Below the pieces are notes generated by a model. It had not been told where the DNA came from and did not search any database. It saw only the letters and a list, made by a program, of their open reading frames with translations. From the NCBI GenBank assembly GCA_022925895.1, contig JAKSYS010000052.1, positions 95,413 to 159,412 on the forward strand: a stretch of 64,000 nt of DNA, in the 5' to 3' direction. This DNA is from Fragilaria crotonensis. Taxonomy: Eukaryota > Bacillariophyta > Fragilariophyceae > Fragilariales > Fragilariaceae. This document shows, piece by piece, positions 12,147-23,713 of this stretch. Made by a program: the position numbers and the translations under genes. The first letter of the stretch is position 1, and each line of letters begins with the position of its first letter.

Positions 12147-13507
12147 ATGGCGCCCAGCCCTCTTTTCATGTCCAGTTCGGACGAAAAGCCATCAGTCCTT
12201 ACAATCTCCTTCGCTGACGATCCAGCTGGTTCGCTAGGAGCACAGCTTACAAAATATGATTCGGTATGTGAAGAACACGACTTCCTCGGACTTGGACTCC
12301 TTTCTATTGTTACCATCTCTGGTACTTGTGATTGCACTCACAGTGATTCTTAAAGTGGATCAGACAATCCAATCTTGTACATTGCTAGTTTTCCTCATCT
12401 GATACGGCCTACTACTAGACACGTATCACCGTTTGCAGATGCTTCTCGATGTGTTCTAACACTGGAGCTCGTCTTCCTCCATAATTTCATCGACACAGGG
12501 CTCAACTGCTGAAATGTTCAACCCAGCGTACGCTCTGATTGGAAAGCTTCTGGATGGCGATACAGTCGCCAAAAAGGCAGGCGTCAAAGTGAGCGATTGC
12601 ATCGTGGCCATTAACCAAGAAGGATTTCGTAGATTCGCACCCGACTTTTCGGACGACGAATTGGTGGATCTAAATCAAACCTTGGCCAATCTGGAACTCA
12701 GCGCCGACCAAAGAAAATCTAAGTATGCCGTTGTGTCAGGAAAAGAGCCCGGCCATGTCTACAACACCTTACTGTCCAGAATCAAAACTATCAAGTCGGC
12801 TGCTGATCCCTCAAATCCTCTCATTCTGCATCTCGAGCGTTACGGATGGGATGCCCCACCAAACTCGTGGGGCCGATTCTTGACGGCCCGCGACGGCAAT
12901 GTGCCTGCCGCCATGCAGATGCAACAGGCTCATGAAGCTTGGAAGGCAGCGACATTTCCCATTGACTTGACTGACCCGGCAGTGCAGTCGATTTTGAAAT
13001 TGAGGGCCATTTCGGAAATTGATACGGGCAAGGTCCCGACGGTCTACGTGAATTACGCGAAACTGCAGTCATTAGAGAATGAACAGACACCAGAAAATGT
13101 CGTGACAGCATTTGTCATTTCGACGGAGATTGTCCTTGCAACTGTAGCGACCCTCGGAGCCCAAAGTCTTGCCAGTTGATTGACTTATCTGGAGTTGGCG
13201 TCACCTCTGGTTTCCGAGTAGACATTCTAAAAGGTGGGTAGTAGCATATGGGCATCATTGTTGCTTGATGGTTCTCACATAACTTATTTCGTTTCAGATT
13301 TATGGCTCCTTCGAACCCAATTACCCCGAAACCCTTGATAAGATGATCATGTACCCCGTTTCTAAGACCGTCGCCTATATGGCCAAGACCTTACTCAGCT
13401 TTGTAAACGAGCGGACGCAAAAGAAATTCATCATTACCGATAGCCTTGATACAGTGTGCGAGGAGCTGGGTTGGGACAAGGCCCAAGTGGAAGCCGCGGG
13501 TGGCTGA
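12147..13507 (+). CDS. PDZ-like plus CRAL-TRIO (Sec14-like) lipid-binding protein, three exons
   Basis: Exon 1 is 12,147-12,263 from an ATG. Exon 2 starts at 12,499 and exon 3 runs 13,298-13,507. The N-terminus (LGAQLTKYD ... AKKAGVKVSDCIVAINQEGFRRF) has the shape of a PDZ domain. The middle (residues ~150-240) resembles the CRAL-TRIO N-terminal helices, with FLTARDGNVPAAMQM. The C-terminal part (LIDLSGVGV, PNYPETLDKMIMYPVSK, KKFIITDSLD) is the Sec14 lipid-binding fold. Such proteins bind or transfer phosphatidylinositol or other lipids. Two single-base frame changes are required: near 13,163 (AAA where AAAA would continue) and near 13,230 (AAAA before the second donor where AAA would keep phase). 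Both fit homopolymer consensus errors. Confidence 0.8.
12264..12498 (+). other. Intron 1 of the PDZ/CRAL-TRIO gene
   Basis: GTATGT donor at 12,264 and ACACAG acceptor ending 12,498. Phase 0: the reading frame joins the exon 1 codon TCG to the exon 2 codon GGC without a stop, and protein similarity runs across the junction. Confidence 0.75.
13234..13297 (+). other. Intron 2 of the PDZ/CRAL-TRIO gene
   Basis: GTGGGT donor at 13,234 and TTTCAG acceptor ending 13,297. The Sec14 similarity resumes immediately after it (IYGSFEPNYPE). Strict phase is off by one base, attributed to the A run just before the donor. Confidence 0.65.
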
Positions 13508-13871
13508 GCGCCTATGCGACCCAGCAGGACTCGTCTGGAAACGACCTGATTTTCTAACAACACGGAGGCGCAGTAGCTACAATTAGTTGGACTCTAACGT
13601 GAGCTCAATAGATCGCCACCCTCCATCGTATCCAACCCTGCAGCTATACATTTATCAGCCTAGTCGTCGTGCGCCACCGGCGCTTGTGGGATTCGGAAGC
13701 GAGCATGATTCATGTGAGATATCACGAGCGATTATCGGCACGAAATCTCGGTGCAAAAACTGAAAGTCAATGAAACTAAACGTTACTGTCTGACATACTC
13801 CGAGAATGATACATAAACTATTGTACTGAATTATACTTCCGTCCAGCGCAAACCGCCACTTTTGATGCGCA
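13508..13871. other. Short intergenic region between convergent genes
   Basis: No gene seen. It separates the 3' ends of the PDZ/CRAL-TRIO gene and the minus-strand membrane protein and should contain both polyadenylation sites. Confidence 0.5.
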
Positions 13872-15148
13872 TCACGCACTTACACCTTCTTTAACGACGG
13901 ATTCCTGTGCAGCATGCTCACTTTCACCTTCATATTTGGGTAGAAGTTCGAGCGCTTTATCTTCCGTGTTCGCCAACGTTGGATTAGCAAGATAGTAGTA
14001 TGTGTTCCTTGCCATAGCCAAACTGACTAGAGCAACCATCAGCAAGCGAAAGGCCTCTATTTCAAAAATATCACCAGCATTGTCAGCGCGTTTCCAATAC
14101 TTCGCCTGAATATAGTCATGAAGGTCCTCGTCAGAGTAGAGTGAAGATTGCATGTTGAAAGGCAGTGCATCAATACTAACGGGGCACTCATTACTGCTTG
14201 TGCACATGCCGTGCACGTACAAATATGGATTTCCACTTGATTTGAGGTCTTCATCAGGGCTGTATTCGCCGATCTCCTGAAGATCATCTCCGCAAGGACT
14301 ATATCCGTTGTTAATGTGGTATTTGGTTTGGTACGTCGTGTCTGCTAGTATCTCCGAATCTCCAAGGTAGTCGGCATTGCCCATGTTGCTACAATAGAAA
14401 GTTGAAGTATTCAGGCACACAAAATCGCCACAATTCCAAGCAAGCTGCATGGTTCCTTCGATGAAGGATTCTCCTTGGTCTGCGTTGCCCCATCAGCCGC
14501 ATTCTCAAACTCGTATCCAGGATGGCGGCAACACCATGGTAAGCCAAACGGTTTTGAAGCTTCAGAGAGGCACCCTTGCCACATGCCAATGAGAACAACA
14601 AAGACCGATGCGACGAAAACCAACATGACAGACCATGCCTTCCAGTCCCTGGGTTCGCCCTCCTTCGTTTGCCTATGAAGAGAATATACCCAAATGTGAC
14701 GATCGCTATGGAATACATAACGGTAGTGCTCGTTGGAGGAGGGTACCTGTCCAACCAAATCATAGCCAAGAAGGACGCGAAAGTCAGGGACCAAATAGAA
14801 CAATGAGGATAAATTTGGCGATCTTGTTCTTGCCGTCCCAATCTGGATTGAAAGCATCGTCCTCATGACATTCAAACTCCATACGGTTATAAACACTGCA
14901 AGGACCACACCAAGCATGGAAGAAAGGATCAGAAGTGTACCCCAGCAAGCTGTAAAAGAACTCATGGTGAAGCGTTGCGGGATGGACGCCTTGGTCAATA
15001 CCTTGTGGTCCGGTGGTATTGTGACAGATGAATTAGAAAGATACCATCGAGATTGGATCCAGCTGTCCTCCAACAGTTCAACGGCCCGAAACGGCGCGCC
15101 GTGCGAGTGTGAGTCCTCCAAAATGTGATGTTGGCGCATCGGCGGCAT
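13872..15148 (-). CDS. Hypothetical multi-pass membrane protein, frameshifted
   Basis: Family not recognised. The reading path uses three minus-strand frames: from the ATG at 15,148, through 14,841-14,680, back to the first frame, then 14,450-13,872. Hydrophobic segments are visible in order: FTACWGTLLILSSMLGVVLA, SIWSLTFASFLAMIWL, MYSIAIVTFGYILFI, WSVMLVFVASVFVVLIGMW, and near the C-terminus FRLLMVALVSLAMA. Between the fourth and fifth is a roughly 130-residue Cys-containing hydrophilic domain, probably lumenal or extracellular. At least two single-base shifts (near 14,800 and 14,420) must be assumed for a full product of about 400 residues. The internal ATG before SSFTACWG is an alternative start. 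Confidence 0.5.
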
Positions 15149-16032
15149 CGTCGGAGCGTTGGTGCATAGATTTTAGTATGCATATGCACATGTTTCTCTA
15201 TGTAGATTGGAGTACTTTACTAAAGACAGTACTCCGTATAATACAACTATACGTACGTGCTACATGGTACAAGTACAATGAACTCCAGACTCCAGAGTAT
15301 CACAGATCACAGCATGTATTGATACATTGATACCAGATACCAGCATCCGAAATCCGAACTTGAATCAAGAATTCCGCCGAACAACAGTCGTACATGCAGT
15401 TCAATCAGTTCCATGCCTGGGTCTACAGTCCACAACTCTCTCATAGACTAAATAATATAAGAGAGTATGACGAATGACGAGTACTAAACCACTCAATAAT
15501 GTAATACCAGGTACTGTATGACATACAACTCTACGCATATGGCATATGATACTTTCCTACTTTCAATGGCAGCACTTGTACTACCAGGTACTGTACATGT
15601 ACAATAATGGACCTTGTATTACATACTGTAATTGCTCGTTCAAGTACTTCAGTACTACTACGCTCTACTGCTGCGCTCCGGGTTGTATGCAGAGGCATCT
15701 GTGTTTAAACTTCCGGAGTTTATCAGGACGCTACTGCCCCATATTGCACTGCTTTCGGTATTATTCGAAGAAGCTAAAATGGAGGTTGCCATCCCATTAA
15801 TTTAAGTAGAGATCGTGAGCTCACGTGGCCCAATATCCAACCTTACTCTGTCGGGCACATCGTAAGTCAAGGTCGGGAAGTTCGTGAGACTCGAGTGTAT
15901 TGTACGTGTGTGATTTGTACATCATCGCGTATTCGGATGACATATTCCTTTTACCGAAGTGCCGACACATGTTGGTCACACCCTTTATTGAGATCGTCAG
16001 AATCCATTCCGAAGTATCACAACAAACGTAAA
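15149..16032. other. Intergenic region rich in GTAC/AGTACT words
   Basis: No supportable gene. 15,190-15,660 is dense in GTAC, AGTACT, TACCAGGTACT and TATGGCATATG-type palindromes, the same low-complexity signature seen near 52-53.7 kb. The 3' part should hold the NTAN1 promoter. Confidence 0.5.
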
Positions 16033-17198
16033 ATGGTTATCGCCACCTCAAATTCCACCAGTACTCTTGAGAGCCTTGATGATGTTAGAAAGTTTGATCT
16101 GGAGCTGAACTCGTACGAGAAAGAATCGACATACGTCCGTACACACCTTCTGCTTCCGGAAGACAGCTGCAGTGACGGCGAGGGCGATTCCTGCTTTTTC
16201 CTCAGCGGCGCAGAGAGAAAACCATCTCTATCTCCCTGCTTCTTTCGATGCTGTTGACATCCACTTGAGATCGATCCCTCAGTTGATGGAAACTGCTGAT
16301 GAATTGCTGGCTAACACTCCTCGGCACTTCACTGCTGCTTCAAGTGATCGGCTCCTGTATGTTGGCCAAGGCGAGGCAGCGTACGCCACCTCACAACAAT
16401 GTGATGTCATCGCTTCTGATAAGGCTACTACCTGTCATATTCTTGCATTTCGAAGCTCGTCAGAGAAGGGGCCCATGGTCAGCTTGACACACATTGATGC
16501 AGCTGGATATGAGTCCTGCATTCGGAACATGATTACCAAGCATGTAGTTTTCCACAGCGATGGCGAAGAAAAGAAGTCGGAATGCGGATCTGGCCTTGTG
16601 AACATCGATGTTTACGTGATGGGCGGCTTCGAAGACCATGACGATTCGTCGCGCGCCATTGCCAACTTTATGATGCGCCTGCTGGTGGACGTTGCTGCAG
16701 AGCAGTCGCAAGTGCTGACACTTACATTAAAGCTCTGCGCTGTATCCTCCATGAACGACGACGGTCGTGCGTGTCCAATCGGGCGTGGGCTGGGTATCTC
16801 GATCCAGACGGGAGATGCATTTTTAGCAACTGTCGATGTGGCGGTAGCCGGCCCGGCGCCCCCTACTTCGTTCGGCTCGTCTCTGGTCTGGCAATGGCGG
16901 CAAGAAGCTTTCTGTCATCCATATGTTCAACTCCAACAAGATGGTGGTTCTGCCATTTCGCTACGCACCACTCAAGCAGCTAGATGAGTTGCTGTCACTT
17001 CCGGATTCAGTGCTGATCAAGTATACCTCGACGTCACCGGATGTTGAAGAGGTCGATTTTTGTGCTTCGGTGCGCGCCACTCTCTTGTTCATGAAGCACG
17101 TCGATTGTGAGCGCGCGTTTGGGGCTGGGTGTCGTCAACCAGCCATCTTTCGTCGAATTAAGATGACAAATCAGTGGAAAGTATCCAAACAATTTTGA
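16033..17198 (+). CDS. NTAN1: Protein N-terminal asparagine amidohydrolase
   Basis: Deamidates an exposed N-terminal Asn to Asp, feeding substrates into the Arg/N-degron branch of ubiquitin-dependent degradation. The family core is clear: LLYVGQGEAAYATS, then SDKATTCHILAFRSS, whose Cys in TTCH is at the position of the catalytic Cys of animal NTAN1, then VSLTHIDAAGYES, VMGGFEDHDDSSR and, at the C-terminus, YTSTSPDVEEVDF...RATLLFMK. The start is the ATG at 16,033 (MVIATSNS). The path crosses frames near 16,230 and twice between about 16,850 and 16,925, and ends at the stop at 17,198. With these small shifts repaired the product has about 390 residues, slightly longer than animal NTAN1 because of an acidic Ser-rich N-terminus. 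Confidence 0.85.
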
Positions 17199-17882
17199 AC
17201 ATTTTTGAATTTTACGCAGTGTGGAGCCTCGAGTCGTCTACCAGCCACCATTTACTGAGTCGACGCGACAATCCAATTTTACGCTATTTTTGCAGGAGAG
17301 GCGCGTTTGGCGTCTCCCACATTTTAGAACGCTACCATGAAGCTAAGTTTTCTGTATTAATATAATGACATTATATATCTTTCATCTTTATGATTCATGT
17401 ATGCGGCTTCGTGGCTGCCCTCTAGACATGTCAAGTTACACCATTCCAGACGGTCTTGGCCATAGTTTTGAGAAGATCTCGTTAGCTATCGCTGTGCATT
17501 CTTGTGTTGAGCTGGTTTTGGCTTATATCTTAACACCCATCACCCCTGGCAAAGTCATGCTCAATGGAAGTACAAGTACTTGTACTCGACCACGACGCAA
17601 TTGCATACAACTGCGAGACGCAGAAAATTTACTTATTGAGGCACTGTAGGATCATACTTGGGCTTACTGTACTATCTTTTGTACCGGTACGCCCATCAGG
17701 ACAAAACATCACTCTATAACGCACTCATAGATTTAGCAGCGGTTATTGTACGATTCCACCTTAGATCCACAATCGGATATTGCCTGCCTGACTTGACATC
17801 TCCATTTACCAAAAGTGTATGATACATGCTCCCGATTGAACTCATTTCCACCTACCGGTAGGGCCTTTGTCAGTACTGCGTC
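17199..17882. other. Intergenic region between NTAN1 and the SPX transporter
   Basis: No supportable gene. There are short ORFs only, plus GTAC-type words near 17,560-17,700. It should hold the promoter of the SPX-MFS gene. Confidence 0.5.
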
Positions 17883-20800
17883 ATGGTTGGATTCGGAAGC
17901 TCGCTGCGAATGGCTCGCCGGACAGGTTGGGAGCGGGCTTACCTGGACTACGAGACGCTAAAGATGCTTCTGAGTCAAATCGAGGCCGTCTACGAGGAAG
18001 AGGGCCATCGTCAGCGTAGTTCGAACGTGGAAGATACGAACGCGAACGAGAAGACTGACTATCGTGACGAACTATTTCTTGAGTTAGACTCGGACCTTGC
18101 CTTCGCATCGTCGGATGACGAACAAGAGATGGCAGAATTGCTCTCGAGTGACGATGAACGACGACTGATGCAACCTGCACACCAAGTCACCAGGCCATTC
18201 TCCCTTGCGTATTCTCACGAAGCCGAGTCCGATGCCGAGAGCGTGGATCTAGATTCCAATTGTGGAAGCGCTAGTTTAGTGAGTTTGGGATGGAAGTCAA
18301 GCGCTGCATCCAATACCAAACTGGCAGGCGAAAGGAAGAAAAAGCGCAGGGTGATGTCGACGCCTGCCAAACAAGAGTCGGAATACTTTGTCGGAGGCGG
18401 CATGGCGGCGTATTCTGGAGGTCCTACGAACTTTATTCTACAAAATCAGGAGGGCGTTGCAACTGAGACGGTTGTTGCCTCCTCATCGCTTTTGCAACGA
18501 AACTTCAGCAGCGAAACTTCCTCCTTCCTGCAGGCGGGCGGGCACAATCATTCAACATCGGGTGGCTTGTTCTTTCCATCGACTCCTCCGCGAGACTTGT
18601 ATGACACCTCACATGCTCCTTGGACACCCCAGATCGAAAACCTTAACACTTTGCAGGCGACTGTGGCCCCTCCATCGACAAGTCGTCGTCCCAGTACGAA
18701 GGAGGAGTTGGTCAAGAACGACTCAAGGAGGAACGACGTCGTCAGCGTCGCAAACGACGACGATGGTTGGCCCGGGAACACCGGCGGCGCGATAAGAAAG
18801 TTCCTCGTCATCTTCGCATTGCTCATGCAAAGGCGAGAGCTATCACAGAACGCTTTCTGGGACTACTCAGAGCCGAAGTTGAGAAAGTTACTTTGTTCAC
18901 TCAGGCGAGGCTGGGAGAACTGGCAGATACAGCAGGCAGTCTTCGATTTCCTTCCTACGACGATAGTGATTATGGGGGGAGCAACTCGTCTGTGAAGCGG
19001 CGTAATCCCCGAACGCCAAGGTTCGAAAATCCGTTGAGTGACAGCGGCCGACATCCTTCTGCGTCTTCCTCCGATGACGAGGACACAGGGCGGCGAGGGC
19101 GGCGCACACGTGCTTGGTCTGACTCATCTGATGGCGATGCAGATAGTTATGATGGCAGCAGGCCTGAAACAAATCGCCAAGTTTTGTCAGCCCGATTGGG
19201 AAGACGAGCTCTGGCGGTACATTATCTGCGGAAGGAACCGAGCACCGCAGTAATAAATCACAGGTTAACAAGACCACCGATAGACTGAGTCAAGGAAATC
19301 GCCGCACAAAAGCAAGTCCTACGATGTTGCGCAGCGACAGATATCTCACTTTGCTGACCTTCGATTGAGTCGGCCCCTCTTTCAACGCATTGATCACATT
19401 CTCGGTGAAGATCTACTGTTATTATTTGCTGTCGACGAAGCCGATGGATACACCGCTGTAGGTGTTGAATTGATGCATCTTCTTCGCTTCATTTGCGTCA
19501 ACGTGATTGCTGTGAGGAAGATCTGTCGCAAGCACGACCGTCTGCTCATGAACAGAATGCTTGGTGGATATTATCATCGCAAGCGTCAACAGAACCAAAT
19601 GCAGACTGAGATGAACGACGTTGAGAAACAAGGTGAAACACCGAATACCTTCACGTTGGGAGGCATTGTCTCCCGTTCGCTTGGCGACAGTAATGCTCGT
19701 CAAGTGTTCGTGACCGGAATAAACCAAAACAAGCTCACTGGGTTGTACGACACAAAAATTCAGCAGCTGGCTAATTCAAACACTGTGCAGGATATTTCTT
19801 CGTCGATTGCGCTTGCACTCTCTGAGTACGAAGTCTCACACTCTCGTGCTGATGCTCTCGCCAAGTTAAATTCAGCATCGTCTGTGAAGAAGACTCCTAA
19901 GCGAGTTGCTGGGGGCAGCACCGATGAATTCTCGTGGTCGTTTGGGCTTTCTCCCTCACGTTGGGCGAAGGCGAAAAGAACAAGATTTTCGGAAGGTGTC
20001 GTAGGCGGACCAAGCCCAATCGCTGAATCGGAACGATCTGACGACTCAATGGGCGAAGATGGGCCTCCATCCACAGCTTCGACAGTCTCATTAACGAGAC
20101 TCAGATTCACTGTTGTGTCGATCTTTGCACTCAGAGAAGTGGCCAGGCGAAAGAAGGACAACTATAAAGCCTTTATTTCTAGATCTTCCTTGGTGTTTTC
20201 TGGGGCGAACGTGATCGGCGAAGGATTGGACGGATGCTCTCGTGAGGTCCTTGACTTTTTCGTGCTGTACAGTCCCGACGCTGCATTATTACTCGATTCG
20301 TCCGCCCTTTACGAGGGTTTGCAGAAGGGTCAGTGGAAGGAAAGCCCTATCGGCACTGTCATGCTCTCGACGCTGGCGATGGGTGTTATGCCAGTGAAAG
20401 GCATCTCAGGTGCAATTGAAGGTAGTGATGATGTTGTTGCCGCTGTTTCCGTCATGCCAATATCAGGAGACCTAACATACCTGGACGGTAAGCACAAGAA
20501 AACACGGCAGTTATTCATGAGCAACATTCCGGATTTGCTCGGTCAAGGTATCAATCCAGCGACCCTACGCCTCAACGGCACGGGGATGTTTCTTTCCACT
20601 GTAAGTTAGTCGTTGCATGCATTTTATGTTGGCTGCACCGCGTTTCTCACCCCGTTTCTCACCCCGGCGTAGATGAATTACTACATTACACACTCAACTG
20701 CTACCGCGTTCGTGCAAGGTGTTGGAGCCCATTCTGCTCATTCGGCTTTAATTATCGGCGCTGCAAGTTTTGGGGCGCTCGTTGCAGCGCTGGTTCAGCT

Positions 20801-22242
20801 ACACGGCATATCCCGAGAAGTAGAGGGATCAGGGCCGGGCATGCTGACCACTGGTTACTTCCGTCACCGTTTCCTTCTCTTTAGCGCGTTCCCAATAATC
20901 GGCAACATTTTGCATGCCCTTGCTGTTTCCGAGGGGTCAGTTGTCCTCGCAGTTTTCGGTCGCTTTCTTATTGGCTTCGGTTCGGCAGAATTGCTCCACA
21001 GGCAACTTCTTTCCAGCTGCCTCCCTGCACCACACGTAGTGTTTGAGTCCGCAAACTTGGTTCACTCCCACGTGTTCGGCGTATTCTGTGGCCTTGCGAT
21101 CGGAGGGTTCCTTGCTCTGTTTGATGTGAACGTCAACGTTGCGACTATCAGTTCGCTACACAGTGGCAGTTATTTCATGGCCTGCTGCTTTTTTCATTGG
21201 GTTCAGCTCTTTCGATTGTTTCAGGAATCCAACGTTACAGAGGCAGGTCGATGTAGTCCTAATTATGACGACCTCGATGAGGAGTACGAAGCCAGTATCG
21301 ACGAGAGCTCGGACACGGGGAGCCCAGACAGCCTATTCTTCGGATCAGGAATCAAAGCTCGAGACGACTCAAAGTCGATCCAGATAGAACAACTAGAGGC
21401 AGCATACACGTCACCGAGGACTGCTGGGAAGAAAGAAAAGTTCCAGAAGGAGAAGCCCCGAGAAACGGATTCTTTGATTCCCAAGCAAGAAAAGAATCCT
21501 AGTGAGACAATGGCCAAGGCAAAAGCGAAGTCCTTCAGTTCGTTCAAGACATTCGCTCGACTTCGCAGGATACTCCTCTACAATGTGGGAAGTCCTGTTA
21601 CACTCGCAGTGATAGTGTTTGTGCGAATCAGCCATGAAATGCTCTTCACGTCGTGCGCAATAATTACGAATCGGTACTTCCTTTGGAATGGAAGTCAAGC
21701 CTGCCTTTGTTGGGAACCTTGGCAGCCGCTGTTCTCCTATAAACCACGCTGTAGAACGCATTTCCCGGAGCTATGACGAGCGAACTGTCATCAAGCGATC
21801 CGTGGTCATCACATTGATCGGACTCTGCATAATGGTGAACTACGTAAGCTTCATCAATTTGGTGATCCACCTTCGCGGTGTCTTCGACCGAGCATCCGAT
21901 AAAGGCTATTATTATCCGTACGATTGGATGATAGGTGCAGCTCAGTATCTCTGCGGGGTGTCGATCGCTTTCACAGGTATCACTGCACTCGAGCCAACGA
22001 CGCTGTCACTAATGTCCAAGTTGGCCCCCTCGCGAACAAAGAGCATCGCGATCAACTGCGGAACTGTCGTAACGATTCTGAGTCTAGCTGCTCGATGTAT
22101 CGGAGATCTTCAAATCCTTGCCGTTGGGCTTTCGCATCGACTCATCAATACCGACATTGTGAACTCTCTGATTGTACCGTTGATTATCGCTTGCCTCGCA
22201 GCTGCCTACATTGTTCGACGCCACTTTTTCTTCTTAATTTAA
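17883..22242 (+). CDS. SPX-domain major facilitator transporter (phosphate, vacuolar type)
   Basis: Membrane transporter whose N-terminal SPX domain senses inositol pyrophosphates. The SPX-MFS class moves phosphate, in plants across the vacuole membrane. The first residues (MVGFGSSLRMARRTGWERAYLDYETLKMLL) are the SPX start. The SPX core resumes with ITERFLGLLRAEVEKVTLF and ends at LRFICVNVIAVRKICRKHDRLL. The insertions between are acidic and Ser-rich. The MFS part begins in exon 2 (MNYYITHSTATAF) and has repeated hydrophobic segments to 22,242. One intron (20,601-20,672) joins in phase. Frame shifts are needed near 18,705, 19,260-19,330, 21,150 and 21,690. Its stop is only about 26 bp from the stop of the convergent primase gene. 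Confidence 0.8.
20601..20672 (+). other. Intron in the SPX-MFS gene
   Basis: GTAAGT donor at 20,601 and GTAG acceptor ending 20,672, 72 bp, phase 0. It sits between the SPX-linker exon and the first MFS helix exon. CCCCGTTTCTCACC repeats precede the acceptor. Confidence 0.75.
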
Positions 22243-22268
22243 GTAGAGAGCACTACATTTGTTTCACA

Positions 22269-23713
22269 TCAAAAATCCCCAGCTCTGGCAGCTCGTTCTT
22301 CCGCAATCTCTCGTTGTTGTTTTCGTAGGTCTTTCAGCATGGGTTCGAGAAAGTTTCGAATGAACGGCTCAAAGCTTTCCTTGAGACGAGTTTTCTGCCA
22401 GTCATGAGTGATTTTGCAATCTGGGTCCGCCTTGTTGTGTGAATCAAGCTCATCCATAAGTTCGGGTAAAGTAGGAACGCTGAACGGGTCGAAAGAATCG
22501 ATCTTATCCGCTTGAATTGGAATACAGACACGACCAGTCTTGGGATGTACACAGAAAGGAGATTTCAACAAGTGATTCTGCATTTTTGACACATTGATAT
22601 CCAACCGAGGGTAGGTATGGCGAAAAACTGTCTCAGCTGCCCACGATTCCAACTTGTTCTTCTCCATGGTTGACATAGTCTTCGCTGCCTTGCCTCCGCC
22701 CTTGGCTTTGGAGACAAACACCTCAAGGTGCTGTTTCAGCTCCTCCCACTTTTCTACAGGCGTCGAGTCTGTCTTTCTCCACTTTTCCTCAAGATTTTCT
22801 CGAACGGCGTCCGCAGTGCTAGGAAGTGTCTTAAGCAAAGCCGTCCACTGCTGTTCGGTCGCCAAAACGCCGTGTCCCGACTTTGGAATGATGTGCTTGA
22901 TGAACATTGGTTCCAGTATGGATAAGGCACGCTGCATCATTGGATGCAGTGGCTGTGGAAGAGTGATATTTTTATTCTTGTCAGTGCCTAGGTTGACCTG
23001 AAAGAAAGCATTGATACAGGTGAGGAAAACGTACTTTGCATGGCGTTCTTCATTGACGAAACACTCACCTCAAAATAAGAAGCCACGGCACTTCTCGCTT
23101 CGTTGCTGAGCGTACGAGCCTTCTCGTCACACACCCAAGCGTGAACACCACGACGTCCACTGTAGAACCATGCAATATGCTTGAACCCAAAATCCTCGCG
23201 GAGACCCTTCTCCATAACCTTGACAGCCATTGTCATCATTTGCCAGCACCTTGTGCAAATGTTTGCCCCAGCGCACCCGCATTGACGAACTTCGTCGTAG
23301 TCCGTGAGATCGATATCAAAGACTAGCTCACGTTGCTCTGTCTGAAACCCGTGTGCGATCGCTTTGTGATCTTTGGGAGGGTGTGAGAAAACGGCCCCAA
23401 TATCAATCTTCATAGGTTTTCGTTGTAGAATAGCCGCCTGAAAGTCAGCTTGCTTGCTGTAAGATTGATAGCGAATATAGATTTCCTCACCCCCAACATC
23501 AATTGTAAATGAGAATTCTCTCCTTGCGAATAGCTTCTCTGAGCTGGTGCCTGCGGGATCGTAGCTTAGCCAGTCAAACATGAGGTGGAACGGGAAAAGA
23601 CGTGAATAATACATGGCGAGAAGCTCTGGCGAGAATACAACCGCGTTTTTCTTCACTTCGGTGCCTCTCTCCGTCACAGCGGACTCCATTGGAGTAGCGT
23701 CGGCGGCTGTCAT
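22269..23713 (-). CDS. PRIM1: DNA primase small (catalytic) subunit
   Basis: Synthesises RNA primers for the polymerase alpha-primase complex at replication origins and Okazaki fragments. Exon 1 (23,713-23,069) carries ARREFSFTI, YIRYQSY, KIDIGAVFSHPP, the catalytic D-x-D in LVFDIDLTDYDEVR, a C-x-C...C-x2-C metal-site region (QCGCAGANICTRCW), and WFYSGRRGVHAWVCD. Exon 2 (22,997-22,269) carries RLDINVSK, NHLLKSPFCVHPKTGR and FDPFSVPTL. All landmark motifs of the eukaryotic small subunit are present, in order and in frame, with about 457 residues. The start at 23,713 is chosen because homology begins shortly after it; an in-frame ATG at 23,878 would add 55 residues. It is the one conserved gene here with no frame break. 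Confidence 0.93.
22998..23068 (-). other. Intron in the primase gene
   Basis: On the minus strand GTGAGT follows the codon GAG at 23,069, and TTTCAG precedes GTCAACC at 22,997. 71 bp. The primase similarity is continuous across the junction. Confidence 0.85.
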
